A model generated the notes under the pieces. It had not been told where the DNA came from and did not search any database. It was given only the letters and a program-made list of their open reading frames with translations. A DNA stretch of 64,000 nucleotides. Source: Blepharisma japonicum (lineage: Eukaryota; Ciliophora; Heterotrichea; Heterotrichida; Blepharismidae). A program made the position numbers and the translations under genes. Of this stretch, positions 1 to 11,695 are shown piece after piece. Where the stretch lies: NCBI GenBank assembly GCA_949751835.1, contig CATKHK010000011.1:62327-126326 (forward strand). Direction: 5' to 3'. How positions within the stretch are numbered: the stretch's first letter is position 1; every line of letters begins with the position of its first letter.

Positions 1-3000
1 CTCAGCTCAATTTTAAGTGCCTGCGGGAACAATTGTCCTGGGGCTACATTTATGATAGTTCCTACTATTGGAATTCCATCTACATATTTATCTGCAAGAT
101 ATCTTCCTGAAAAAGGAGTTGCCATCTGCATAGTGACTGGGTAGCTTGCAATATCATTTCCATATTCTGCAGAATTATTATATCAAACATTGTTCGGATC
201 TATTATAGGCCTTGTCCCATCCCATTTTATAGCTCCACCCTCAACTCCAGCTGCATTTGAATAAAATCAATTTCCTTCTTGAATCTCATACGTCCCACCT
301 AATGTGCTTCTTAAATATGCTACCCCTCCACTTGAATTTGCATAATTCCATTCAAAATTATTTTTGAGAAAATTAATTGAAACACTTTCTGAATATATTG
401 CTCCACCATAATAAGCTGAATTATTCAAAAAATAAACGTTGGAAAGATTATAAGGGACAAATCCTTCAATTCCATCTTGCCTTTCGAAATAAATAGCTCC
501 TCCAGCAACTCATGCTGTATTGTTTTCAAATACAACTGTATTCATATTGCAAGACAAGGTGCTAGTTGAAAATAATGCTCCTCCATAATAGCCATAGCCA
601 GACTTAAATCAAGTATTGTTTATATTAATGCTTGACAGGCCAAGAGCATAAATTCCAGTAGCATTATAAGTATCAAATAAACTATTAGAAATATCTAAGG
701 ACCCAGAATTGGAATAAATTATGCCACCTGATGATAAAGCATAGGAGTTTTTAAATTCTGAGCCATTTATAACTATAGTGGCTCCAGTTATTCCATTGAT
801 TACTCCTCCTTGTGGAGATCAGTTATCCGAAAATAATGAAGTAGTAATATTTAAAGAACTCAGTAAGATTAAAATAGCTCCTCCTTGGTTAGAAGTTCCA
901 TTTCGCATCACAGAATTTTCAATTGTAGCTTCACTGACGGTGCTTAAATATAGAAAAGAGCCCATAGCTCCATATTGGTTTTCGAATAAGGTTGCATTTA
1001 TATATATTTTAGCTGCATTTGCATTAATTCCAGGAGTCACAGAACCGCTTAAATTTTCTGAAAAATAACAATAAATTATATTCAAAATTGCATTAATTAC
1101 TTCAATATTTGCTCCTAACTGTGAATAATTATTCACAATTGTAGTATTATAAATCGTGCTCACCTGCTGTGAACCTTGAATATTTGCAACAGAGCCTGGG
1201 GAGCTTGCATTATTTCCTATAATTAAAGAATTTTCGATAGTTATTGATGACTGCTGATCAACGATAATTGTAGAATCAATAGAATTTGATAGAAATTGAC
1301 AGTTTACACAATCAAGGGTGCTTGCAAGTGTAATATATGCAGAGGCTCCTTCATTGCTTAGAAATGTTGTGTTAGTTATTGCTGCTTGGCCATAATCAGT
1401 TACTTTCAGTGAGTTATAATTTTTATAAAAATATAAATTATTTCCAATTACAGTTGATTTTGATACATAAAGGCTTATAGGAGAAGTAAAAGTAAAATTA
1501 GTGTTTTCTATTCAAATCATGGTGCCTCATGCTGGAGAACTTATATACACCGTCATCCCATCACAAGTGCAATTATCAAAAGTTGTATTAAAAATTCCTA
1601 ATATATATCCATCTGATGAATAAAGACCTTGAAACCCGCAGTAAAGCCCTTCATTTTGTTTTGCTTGATAGTTATCAATTAATAAAAATCCGTTATAATG
1701 CCCATCAAACAGTACAGCTCCATTTTCTGACCATGAGCTGGTGATATTGAAATTTCTTATAGTTGCATTATAAAAAGAAATTCTATTTGATATATAAATT
1801 CCTGCTCCATTGCTACTTCGGCATGAATCTATTGATATATCAGAAATAAAAACATCAATAGCTACATTTCAGCTGACACTTTCTATATAAATCGCTCCAC
1901 CTACACCACTCAAAGCAGTGCAATTGCTAAAAGAAGAACTGGTCAATTGCAATACAGGATAAGCTGTATTAGAGAATTTAGGGGAATATCCTAAAGCACC
2001 ACCATTTCCACAGAATGACTGACAGTTTTCACATGTAAAATCTGTGATATTTAAATATATGATTCTATCGAAATTTAAAGTACCTTCAAATCCAGTAAGA
2101 ACATTCAGGGCATAAATATTATTTATTGTAAAATTGTTAGAATCAGAAACTCTCAGTCCACCTCCACCTGGAAATGCAATTTCTGAAAAATAAAGTGAGT
2201 AAATTTCCATATTTCCAGCCATATTGCTCATTTCTATAGCAGCTCCAGAAGAAATATTATTATTCATATCATAAACTGTTGTGCGGTTCAAATAAGAATC
2301 CCCATCTCCATCAGATATATAAATTCCTCCGGATTTAGCTTTGCAGGAACTGTTACGTATATAAGTCTCAGTTATTGCAATCCTATACGGTTGCGTAATA
2401 TGGATCCCATAGGTGCAGTTTGAGTCTGCAATTTCATAGTCAAAAAATGGGTATATTATATATGAATAAGGATCATGAAGTATCGGCACAATCACTTGAT
2501 CATTTGGTGCTTGCTTATACCCATCTCCTGAGTTCTCCACATTTAAATTTGATATTTTTACATTCGGCATCTGTCCTATATGTATCAAATAATACCCACT
2601 ATACACATAATTGATATTTACATTAGTCACATTTATTGATCTTTTGTTTATTATAACTGAAACTCTTATCCCTCCACTTGTGACATAACTAATATCTCCA
2701 TCATATTCAGATTTTGTCAGCTTATTTTGACTGTCAATATACAAAAGGCCGTTTCCTCCTGCTGTGATATTGGAAAAATTGACCGTATTTATATTAATAT
2801 TTTGAGTAACATATCCCATTAGATGGGTAATAAGAGTCAAATAGCTATAAATAGAAAGAATTTGGGTATTTGTAAGTGAAAAAGCGATTTGGTCATATAC
2901 ATGGGCTGTGTAGGTTTTATCAAGATCATAGTCTGTGTATGCTAATGATTGCGAATCTATATAAATTAAATAATTCACTAGATTTATGCCAAATCAGCAG

Positions 3001-5279
3001 TTATCAATGGTAAGAACTCCTATAGAGTTGGTAATTTCTATAAATTTATTGAAATTATTAGCAGAAACCCCACTAATTGCCATGTTGTATTCAAAAGTGA
3101 CATTATATATGATAACGCTATCTATGCCATTTGAATAGAAAAATCCGCTTTGCTCTAAATCATCTCGATACTCATAGCCTCAGTTTATATAGTAAACGCC
3201 TCCAGTATTAAAATTAAAAGACACTCCTTTACAATTTGTAAGGCAACTCATCACAACAATTGCTGATTGAGGTAAAGGACTAGCCTGCATTCTATAAAAA
3301 GTAACATTGGTAAGGTTAACAGCCCCCATTGACATAATAAAAGCATTATACTGCTCTTGAAAATACATAATAAATGTATTGGAAATTTCTAATGATGAGT
3401 CGCTATCAACTTGAATGATAATTAAATCATAATTATTTGTGCAATTTTGAGGCAAATCTGTAGTGTTTTTAACGATGTAATATTGGTCGTCTCTATATCA
3501 TTTTCCATCAGGTGTAAAAAGATAGGGACAATAGGTGCAGTTGCTGAAGGTACAGTTTGGCTTTAATGATTCTATGCCTGATAAATAAATGTCGCTGATG
3601 ACTAATTTTTTGGCGTTGGAGTGAATCATCATGCGGGGGTCTTCAAAAGAAATGGTTGCTGGGTCACTGGAGTTGACGCTTTGAATGATGATTTGTTGCC
3701 AGTCTAGGTTGATAGTTCTCATTAAAGGGTCAAAAGGACTTTTTGCAAGGGGATTTTGGTAGCTGGATCTTAAATAAGGATGGCTACCATTGAAAAGATT
3801 TATTTTTGTATATTTTTGAGAAACATGCATAAATGCATATGAAAGAGAGTTATATGGATCTTTTTCAGTCCCATTTCCTATCCTATCAGTTTCATTTTTA
3901 TTTGGAGCCCTCACTCAAATATTTTCAAAAAATCTTTGACTATTATTTTTAGGAACTGGCAAGCACAAATTCCAAGCAGTGAAATTCTCATATTTCATAA
4001 ACCCAGGAGGACACGATATATTAGCTATACAATTCCCAAAAATCTGTAGCCCATTACACTGAATGCATTGATTTATATTGTCTCCACACCTCAAGCATCC
4101 ATTAGAGCATGTATCTTTATCAGTCAAATACCCCATACAAAACCCACACTCTTCGCTTTCACACTCATGATTTTCTCCACAATTTTTTTCTTTATTTTCC
4201 TTTCTCATTATATCTTCAGTACATTTATTATTTTTTTCTAAACAGGTGGAATTCTGAAAATAAGCAGACTGGTTATTTTTTATAACCTGATAAATAATTG
4301 ATCTTTGGATATAAAAATCGTCATTGCAAATTTCATAATTATATAAGCAGCTTGGAACTAGGCAGTTTTCTTTACATGGCTCAGATTTGTCTCATTCTCA
4401 AGCCTGCTTTGTAAAATTATAATAAGAGCTACACCCTGGAGCACACCCACAGTCTCCATAATCATAGCCACAGTCAAAATTATTGCATTTTTCATCACAA
4501 GCCCCATCTCCAAGCATGCTATTAAAACACCCACTTGCGCATTCCCCGCATTTTTTATTTTTAAAATCACAGTTTTTATTATCACAAGGGTCGTTTTCTC
4601 TACAATTGGTCTCATTTAATACAGTTTCAGTGCAGTTGGGAGCACATAAACAATCACCATTATCTCAATTGCATTCTTTATTATTGCAGGCTCCATCACA
4701 AACAGTATCATTTAAATAGTCAGGTGGGCATCCTGGTACACAAAAAGAATCTGTACATTTATAGTTCCCATACAAGCATTCTTTATTATCACATTCCTTT
4801 TTACAGTCTGTTGTATTTCCATATAAATCTTCTTTAAAGCAGCTTTCAGCGCATCATCCACAGTCATTATTATCATACATACAAGTACTAGTATTGCATT
4901 CTTCATTACAAACTCCATTGCCTAACATATTTTCATAACAATTTTGATTACAAAAACCACAATCGCCTAATTCTCAGCCACATTCAGCAGTGTTACAGTG
5001 GTTATTTTCACAGATTCCATTGGAAAGTTCAGTGATATTGCAGCCATTTTGGACACAGAAGCCAAAGCAGTCTGATTTGGAAAATCTTTCTTTGTAGGTT
5101 AAAGTGGACATATCATAAGAATCGTAGTTGCAAGGAGCTGACATGCAGAGAGGGTCACAGATACCGTCACCTAGCCAATAATAAGAACAAAATGAGCCAT
5201 CTCCAAAGCAACTGTAAGGGAAAGTGTCGTTTATGTTTGAGGATTGGGAAAAAAGAAGCTGCAGCAGAAAGATAAGCAT
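1..5279 (-). CDS. Giant LNR-repeat / right-handed beta-helix secreted protein (3' end outside window)
   Basis: One uninterrupted frame runs from the ATG at 5279 to the left edge (about 1,760 codons, incomplete) when TGA is read as Trp; the TGAs at 4974, 3915, 3498, 1869 and 819 all continue good protein sequence. The start has a short hydrophobic leader (MLIFLLQLLF), so secretion or surface location is likely. Residues about 20-350 are cysteine-rich with Lin-12/Notch-type units of the form LG(D/N)GxC(D/N)xxC followed by YDxGDC. A second Cys-rich stretch (about 358-450) leads into GNGTEKDPYNSL near residue 470, a typical opening of a right-handed parallel beta-helix. The rest is many short units with NxT/S glycosylation sites and recurring GGAI/GGxxY and FxxN motifs, like pectin-lyase-fold or polymorphic-membrane-protein repeats. 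The biological role is unknown; adhesion or recognition at the surface is an inference. Confidence 0.85.
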
Positions 5280-5551
5280 TAATAAAGGCTAATTAATAAA
5301 TCTGATCAGAAAGTTTAGCATTAAGAAATAATATGTTTGTGAATTATTTTAATAAATATTTATAATAAATATAGAATAACGCAAAAAGAAAGGTTAGAAC
5401 TGTAATTAGAGGACTGCTTTATTTATTTTAATAAAAAATAAATGATCGTAAAGCTGAATTTGGTAATTACTGTGGTATCTTGGCTCATAAGCTAAATATC
5501 CCATCAAATAAAATTATAATAACTTTTCTCATTTATATTTAAGCAACCATA

Positions 5552-5896
5552 TTAATTACACTCATTTCTTAACTGTCTCAAGTGAAAATTTTGTGGAACA
5601 AGCCCTGTTTGTGGATCCGTTCCTATTGGTCTTCGGAACAGCATGATATGAGGCTCTGGCCTATGAATTTCATAGTGAACTCACCCTCTACTTTGTGAGA
5701 CTCCGAGTTCTCTTCACTCAGCTTCAGTTAAAAGTCTATTTCTGGGCATCTTTTTGTAGACTGATTTGGGCAGATGGACATGTCTGTATTCATAGATGTC
5801 ATCATTGTACTTATCAGAGTATTCGATCTGGTTAGGATAATGCGGCATTTTCTTTTTATATTGTACCGCCCATTTTGGGGTTTCTTTAATATTCAT
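5552..5896 (-). CDS. CKS1: Cyclin-dependent kinase regulatory subunit (CKS/Suc1)
   Basis: This 114-aa protein is a clear CKS family member: YSDKYNDDIYEYRHVHLPK near residue 26, RLLTEAEW at about 54-61, then LGVSQSRGWVHYEIHRPE and PHIMLFRRP. Both family-invariant tryptophans (in EAEW and SRGW) are encoded by TGA, so under the standard code the gene would be cut at residue 60, before the phosphate- and CDK-binding core. CKS proteins dock on CDKs and recruit phosphorylated substrates during the cell cycle. The stop is TAA at 5552-5554. The gene is divergent from the next gene with 92 bp between starts. Confidence 0.97.
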
Positions 5897-5988
5897 GACT
5901 AATTAGAGCTTTTAAGCAGGGTTTAAGTCTGTTACTAAAGGGCTCATTACAATTTCATATAAAATTTGAAAGAATTTTAGTTTTAAAT

Positions 5989-7188
5989 ATGAGAAGGCGG
6001 CCACAATGGGATGATTCACTAAGTGACAGAGCACAGCATCGTTTAACCTATGCTGAACAATTACAGAGAAAGGCTTCACTAGTATCTAAAAACAAAGAAA
6101 GTGCTCGCCAAGAATGGCAAGCACAACAAGAAATGCTCAAAAATGGCAAAATTCCAGAAAAGCTTAAAGAAATTGTTGCTCCTCCTCCTAAAAAGTATAC
6201 ATCAAATGCATCAAGAATTGCAGTTGACCCTAAAAACTCAAATAATCGGCCATCTTCAGCTAAGCCACGCCCATCTACGCAAGAAGCAAAAGTATCTTTA
6301 ACACCTTCAAATCGCTGTGCAGTCATTCGAATGACAAAGCCAATCGAAGAGCAATTTAAAAGCCTAAGCAACTTAGAAAAAGCAATGAATGACTTAGAAT
6401 CTGCAATGACACAAGAAGAAGGCCCTGCATATAATAAATACAATACTTATCATGAAAAACAATTATCTGAAGCTTCAATCATTAGTAGTACCCCTACGCA
6501 TAATAAATACAATACTTATCACGAAGAAGAATTATCAGAAGCTTCAATATTTTGCTACACCCCAGACGATTCTCAAAGCTGTGTAAGTATTTTAGAAGAT
6601 AATCCAGTCAATAACTACCATTATGTAGAGCAGCCTATGTCTTTTAACCATCAGAATTTTGATTATCAGACTATAGGCAATTATCAGCCAAGAGGCAATT
6701 ATCAGACTATTGGTAACTATCAGCCTATGTGCAATCAACAGTCTATTAGCAATTATCAGCCTATTAGCGATTATAAGCCTATAAGTAATTATCAAATTGA
6801 CAACAAATATCAGCCTTCTTATCCACAAAATGAAGATAAAATCCTATATGAGCCTGACGCATTATTTTATGACCCAACGGAACTTCAAAAGCCTTTACAA
6901 GAAATCGAAGAAAACACCCTAGACTCTGCTGAAAACTTAGCGAAGCTACTAGAGCAGACTAGAAAAGACTTAGAAGACATGAATATTCCTCAAGAAAAAG
7001 AGCCTGAATACTATACTGAGCCAGTCGTAGAAGTCCCTAAAATTTTCTTTGAAGAAGAACTGATCCCAAGGCAATTCAACTTAAAGCCAATTACCAGGCC
7101 ACAAATTCCTCGAGTTGGGACGAATTCTTTAGCAATAGGAGATAATGTAAGAAATGTACGAATAGATTGCAGAAAGTTTATAATTTAA
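5989..7188 (+). CDS. Hypothetical protein with internal duplications
   Basis: A 399-aa protein with no recognised domain. The N-terminus is basic (MRRRPQWDDSLSDRAQHR) and followed by a charged helical stretch. Two internal duplications are visible: a unit NKYNTYHE...LSEASI occurs twice (about residues 147-190), and a Tyr/Gln-rich run of NYQ(T/P)I(G/S/C) pentads occupies about residues 225-275. The C-terminal third is acidic and ends in a basic tail. The frame ends with TAA and contains no TGA. It lies between CKS1 (divergent) and another plus-strand gene 53 bp downstream. Confidence 0.8.
   Translation: MRRRPQWDDSLSDRAQHRLTYAEQLQRKASLVSKNKESARQEWQAQQEMLKNGKIPEKLKEIVAPPPKKYTSNASRIAVDPKNSNNRPSSAKPRPSTQEAKVSLTPSNRCAVIRMTKPIEEQFKSLSNLEKAMNDLESAMTQEEGPAYNKYNTYHEKQLSEASIISSTPTHNKYNTYHEEELSEASIFCYTPDDSQSCVSILEDNPVNNYHYVEQPMSFNHQNFDYQTIGNYQPRGNYQTIGNYQPMCNQQSISNYQPISDYKPISNYQIDNKYQPSYPQNEDKILYEPDALFYDPTELQKPLQEIEENTLDSAENLAKLLEQTRKDLEDMNIPQEKEPEYYTEPVVEVPKIFFEEELIPRQFNLKPITRPQIPRVGTNSLAIGDNVRNVRIDCRKFII
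6661..6810 (+). repeat. Degenerate 15-nt coding repeat (NYQ-I pentads)
   Basis: About nine tandem 15-nt units coding variants of N-Y-Q-T/P-I-G/S within the unknown protein at 5989-7188. Units differ from one another by several bases, so the array is not freshly expanded. Confidence 0.75.
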
Positions 7189-7241
7189 ACAAAATATTTT
7201 AACTTGTGCTATTTTATGCTATTAGCTAATTTTATTAATAA

Positions 7242-8543
7242 ATGTTTTTGGTTAAAAATGTTTTCTGAAGGCCTATAGCTAACACACGATTTTTCAATCA
7301 AAATTCAAACACTACAATCCAAATTGAAAAAATAAAGCAAAAAATCGCTACAAATTCTCCAGATTTAAGGCTAAATGAACTACAATTTTTACTTGTCAAT
7401 TCTCAAGAGCCAGAAAAAGTTAAAATCTTCAAGAGCCATAAACATTTTATATTAAAAAACTTGCATAATGCTAGCATGCTATCTTTAAGCGGTTTTATAA
7501 TACATTTTGGGAAATCAAAAATTATTGACGATACTTTTTTCAGCAGTCTTCGGCATCAATTTGTGGTACTTTCTGAAAAAGGATTATACTGCAAATATTC
7601 TTTATCAGCAGCAGTTAATTTTCTCATAAGGAATCCTAACGATACTTTTATATACGCTTATGTCGCAAAAATAATTAAAGATCAGACATATGACAAAATG
7701 GATCTAATACAAGCAACTGTTCATATGTCAAGAATTAAAGAGCATTCTTCAGCGGAAATGTTTGTAAATGAAATACCTAAATGCCATGAAGTCCTGGCTA
7801 CAACCTCATTCGTTCCTGAAGTTTTACGATTTCTGGCAAAAGAAAAATACCAGAATAATGAATTTTATATAAAAGTCGCAGAAAATATTGAAAAATGTTG
7901 ATTAAAAAATCCATCGATTGGCGTTACAAAGATATTTACTGCATATGCTTTAATTTATTTTGAGAATAATGCTATTACAAAAGCGCTTGATTTTTTGATG
8001 GAAAAGTATCATAGTATCTTAAGCACTCGATCTTTGAGCAATATATTTCATGAAATAATCTCATGTCCTCCTAGTATTCTTTCTCCAAAATCCTGGGATA
8101 TATTAAAAGCTGAAATAGAAGGCAGAGATAATTTAGCTGACAGCCTTTGAGACTTATCATCTATTTTTCATTGTTACAAAAAGCTAAGTTTTGATATGAA
8201 GCCACTATTTAAGCACATAACTGAAGAAAACCTAGAAAGAGCTAATGGACAGCAGCTTGCGGTAATTATTTTTAGCATTAGGAGGGACTGCAATCGAGAT
8301 TATTTGCCATGGCTTAAAAAATTAACTCTTAAGAAAATAGATGATATGCATGGGAAATCTGCAATGATGACAGGACTGTTTTGGTCAGAAGATTTTAACT
8401 GGGACAAAGAATTTTGGGATGAATTTGAGCCAATTTTAAATAGAAAATTAGAATCTCTGGATGTAAATGAAAGAGAAACACAATCTCTAGGCATGTTTAG
8501 AAGCATTGGAGCCAGGCTGGTTAGACTTAGATCAGTAGCTTAG
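7242..8543 (+). CDS. Hypothetical helical-repeat protein, possibly mitochondrial
   Basis: Reading TGA as Trp gives one 433-aa frame from the ATG at 7242 to TAG at 8543; TGAs at 7266, 7899 and 8148 are internal Trp. The N-terminus (MFLVKNVFWRPIANTRFF) is hydrophobic and basic with no acidic residue, compatible with a mitochondrial presequence. The body is made of regularly spaced helical segments reminiscent of RNA-binding helical-repeat proteins of organelles (FASTK/RAP or PPR-like), but no diagnostic motif is visible, so that family link is only a guess. Its stop lies 15 bp from the convergent UFC1 stop. Confidence 0.8.
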
Positions 8544-8558
8544 TTAAACGTCAATTTA

Positions 8559-9032
8559 TTAAGAATTAGCAGTAATAACTCCTTGATCGATTAACACTGG
8601 GATTTCAGCAGCAAGCCAAGGGCCTAATGCTAAGCATAAAGCATGGGCAATTCCATAACTAGGCTGCTTTCTTGACCATAAAGGTGCAAAATGTATATCT
8701 AGGCAAATTTTTCCACCTCTATACATTTTGTGTGTTTTCCCGTCAAGTTCAGGCAAAACAAGCTCAATTGGAGTAGCAGGATAGGTTGCAGGGATTTCAA
8801 ATTCTAAGTTAAATTCATATTTAACCAGTTCATGAATATACCAGCATTTTCCTTTTCAGTGGATTCCAGAATCATCTGGCTCTATAAGAAACCAATCATT
8901 ATCTTCTGCTTGGCTCATTTCTATATACCTAATTAAAGCTGCATATTCCTCTCTAAGTCGGTCTGCCCAATTCGGATCTCTAGGCCCTGCATTTACTGTA
9001 AGTAAAGGGATTCGATCACCAGCAGATTCCAT
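8559..9032 (-). CDS. UFC1: Ufm1-conjugating enzyme (E2) UFC1
   Basis: The 157-aa protein matches UFC1 along its length: [20 protein letters not shown] near the N-terminus, DNDWF, then [33 protein letters not shown], and [10 protein letters not shown] with the active-site Cys, followed by [15 protein letters not shown] C-terminal sequence ([18 protein letters not shown]). Human UFC1 is 167 aa. One Trp (GIHW, codon at 8856-8858) is TGA. The ATG at 9032 is chosen because upstream in-frame sequence has no ATG. UFC1 accepts Ufm1 from UBA5 and works with the ER-associated UFL1 ligase, so the ufmylation pathway is likely present. Its start is only 30 bp from a divergent gene. Confidence 0.96.
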
Positions 9033-9062
9033 TTTAAAATAACACTCCAAAATAATTGTGAA

Positions 9063-9404
9063 ATGAAAAGAAATTCCAATTGGGCTGAAAATTTTTTTGC
9101 AGGGAAAGAAATTACAGCTGATTTAAGGTTGAGCTATTATCATTTTGAAGAGCCATTGAGAAAAAATAAAAAATTTAAAAGATCGGCAGCTTTGACGTTT
9201 GGATATGTAAAAAAAGAAGAAAGTAAAGAAAATTTAAAGAGAAAACACAGTAATTTTGATATAAAAAACAAAAGATTTAAATCAACAGAGCTAAATCAGC
9301 TTAAAATTCGTTTTAAGCTACCAAAGACATCACTAGCTTTATTGACAAGGCCTGGGGAAGAGATCATTACTATAAAAGAAGCTATAAGGCTAATGCAAAA
9401 TTAA
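9063..9404 (+). CDS. Small basic hypothetical protein
   Basis: A 113-aa, strongly basic protein (many Lys/Arg, e.g. RKNKKFKR and KRKHSNFDIKNKRFK), possibly nuclear from its composition. No known domain is recognised. It has an ATG start, a TAA stop and no TGA. It is head-to-head with UFC1 (30 bp between the ATGs) and ends 8 bp from the convergent coiled-coil gene. Confidence 0.7.
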   Translation: MKRNSNWAENFFAGKEITADLRLSYYHFEEPLRKNKKFKRSAALTFGYVKKEESKENLKRKHSNFDIKNKRFKSTELNQLKIRFKLPKTSLALLTRPGEEIITIKEAIRLMQN

Positions 9405-9412
9405 TTAGTTAA

Positions 9413-10507
9413 TTACCTCTTGCTGAAATTCACATAAAAACTGTTAGAAAGTCCTAAATTTCCAATTTTGATAGAACTTTCAAGATTATTTGTCCCGCTA
9501 AATTTCTTAGTCCTCAAAAAGCTGGGACAATAATCCACATTGCGGCTTTGTTTTACTGTTAAAGCTTCATTTAAAAATTTAAGCCTAAGCTTCTTACAAG
9601 GCTCTTCACTTAATCTCGCTATTTTTTGCTTATTTTTATCATTTTTCGCGCTATAAGATCTGCCTCTTAGTGACTCGCTACTAATTGAAGCATTTCCTAA
9701 TGGTGTTATAGATTTCACAGGCGTTTGTGTGCAGTCTGTGTTAAATTCTGTGCTAACCAATGAAGAATTGTCTAAATACCCGAATTTCGTATTATTTGAG
9801 GGGGAAAAAGTTTGGATTTTGGCTTCTTCTCGAGGGGTGGAAAGCATTGAAGACAGATGAGAATTTGATATTTTGGATTTTTCTTTTAAAGTTTTAAGCT
9901 CTTTGTGAAGCTGGGTTATTGATTTTTCGTATTGGTCATTTATGTGAGAAATAAATTCATTTTTTTCAAGGATGGTATCTTCGAGTTCTTTACGCATTAG
10001 CTCACTGTTCTGAGTTTTTAGCTTTTCAGTTTCCAGCTCAAGTTTGAGTTTTTCATTAGATTTCATTAGTTTAAGATTTTCTTCAATTAAGTTATAAAGC
10101 TCTTCTTCCAGCTCTTTAGGGTTTTTATTAGCAAATCTTGAGCTCAAAGCTTTCCTGTACTTTTCTTCATATTCTTTTTTTATACTTATAGCATGATCTA
10201 ACTGTAGCTTCATACTAGTAATATCTTCATTAGCATTTCTTACACAGCCTAATGATACAATAATTTTTGGCTCAACTTCACTTAACTCTGTCGATTTTTC
10301 CAAAATTTCACTGCGGTTTCCTAAGCTTTCGTTATTTTCAATCAGAGAAATCCTATCGTTGAGGTAGCTTATTTCTGAATCTTTCGCATTTAAATGGGCT
10401 TTTAATTCGCTGATTTTAATTTCCATTTGGTTGATTTGGGATAAATAATACTGGTTTGCCTTGGTGAACGAGTCTTTATTTTTATCTTCAGAGCTTAATT
10501 CAGACAT
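9413..10507 (-). CDS. Coiled-coil protein
   Basis: A 364-aa protein, mostly coiled coil from about residue 15 to 215 (heptads rich in Leu, Glu, Lys), followed by a Ser/Thr-rich, phosphorylation-prone C-terminal region containing SLRGRSYSAK. No catalytic domain is visible. Its start codon lies only 11 bp after the TAA of the ABHD17-like gene on the same strand, which leaves almost no room for a separate promoter and 5' UTR. A later Met at codon 28 is an alternative start. Confidence 0.78.
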   Translation of the reverse strand: MSELSSEDKNKDSFTKANQYYLSQINQMEIKISELKAHLNAKDSEISYLNDRISLIENNESLGNRSEILEKSTELSEVEPKIIVSLGCVRNANEDITSMKLQLDHAISIKKEYEEKYRKALSSRFANKNPKELEEELYNLIEENLKLMKSNEKLKLELETEKLKTQNSELMRKELEDTILEKNEFISHINDQYEKSITQLHKELKTLKEKSKISNSHLSSMLSTPREEAKIQTFSPSNNTKFGYLDNSSLVSTEFNTDCTQTPVKSITPLGNASISSESLRGRSYSAKNDKNKQKIARLSEEPCKKLRLKFLNEALTVKQSRNVDYCPSFLRTKKFSGTNNLESSIKIGNLGLSNSFYVNFSKR

Positions 10508-10518
10508 TTAAATTATAA

Positions 10519-11250
10519 TTAGCAATCTAAACTATCAATAAAACTTTGCATTGTATCAAACAAAGGCTGCCCTGCAACAGATTCTATGTTGTTGTGCCCA
10601 GCTCCTTCTATATAATAAGTTTGCTTTTTTTGGCTTTTGGCGATTTTGTAGAGCTCCTTGGCATGCTGCATCGGAACAATTTCGTCCCGAGTTCCATGTA
10701 TGATAAGTAAAGGAATAGTAATATTTTTCATTCTATCAATATTGGCAAACATATCTCCAGGCAGTGTAAATCGAAATTCTAAAATTACTCTATAAATTGA
10801 GCTGAGAGGAGTCTGAAGTATTAAACCTCCTAGCTCTGGGTATTTTTCAGCTAAATAGCAGCTTGGTCCTGACCCTAGCGACCTTCCGTATAAAACAATT
10901 CTGTTTATTGGGATTTTTAGGATTTCAGTAAGAAATCATAAGGCAGCTTCGCAGTCTGAATAAACGTATTTTTCACTAGGCTCTATAGAGGTATCAGAGT
11001 AGCCTGTATACTCATAAAGCATCACATTTGCTTTTATTTTATGCACAAACACTCGTTGAACCCAGCTTTCAACCCTGGTGATATCTTCTGCATTGCCATG
11101 GGACATGAGAATAGTGTATTTGCGATTGAAATTAAAAAATTTTGCTGGAATCATATTGCCGTCTGCGGTTTTGAGGCAAAGACTAGAACAAAGCTGGCGG
11201 ATTTTTGGAGGGGGAGGCTGGAATACAATACTAGACATCGAGCATCCCAT
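10519..11250 (-). CDS. ABHD17-like alpha/beta hydrolase (candidate protein depalmitoylase)
   Basis: A 243-aa alpha/beta-hydrolase. It has the MSHGNAEDI oxyanion-region motif (about 49-57), the nucleophile elbow GRSLGSG (Ser about 124), the acid in HGTRDEIVP, and the catalytic His in GAGHNN. The HGNA-plus-GRSLGSG pattern is that of ABHD17/FAM108 enzymes, which remove palmitate from membrane-bound proteins. The N-terminus MGCS is suited to myristoylation and/or palmitoylation, which would tether the enzyme to membranes. A TGA at 10936-10938 is read as Trp (EAALWFLTEI) and joins the two halves. Substrate is not determinable from sequence. Confidence 0.9.
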
Positions 11251-11695
11251 CTTGAAATTAGTTATGAAGGTGTAAAAGCATTACAGTGAAGCTTATATAA
11301 TAACGATATTAAAATATTTTATTATAAGAGAAATTTTTATTATTTTATTTTATTTACTGAACGCTTTTTTGAATCAGTTTCAATTGCAGTAGTCAGCTGA
11401 ATTATATAATTTCTAACCAAAAAATTCAAAAAAATTGAAAAATACAATAAAAAACATTTAAAACTGATTTATAAATTTTTTATTTTTTGAAATAGTTGAA
11501 TAATAATCTTTCCTCCAAAAAGGCATTTAAATGGATATGAAAATATCCCAAATATTCTTTGTCGAATTCTTCTCTATAAACTTTGCAAATAAAAAGGACG
11601 CTTTCTATTATAAGTGGTTAATTGTCCATTTTAAATTCTACTGGAGCTTGAACTTCCACATTTAGCGTGACGAAATAAATAGTGATATTGATAAT
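11251..11695. other. Divergent intergenic region
   Basis: About 445 bp of AT-rich DNA between the starts of the ABHD17-like and CK1-like genes. No ORF or RNA gene is recognised. It presumably holds both promoters. Confidence 0.5.

Noticed and set aside
4358-4918. Two minus-strand open frames (4358-4615, 4712-4918)
   Set aside because: They are in a different frame from the LNR protein, which reads cleanly through the region with family-typical Cys spacing; these are out-of-frame shadows.
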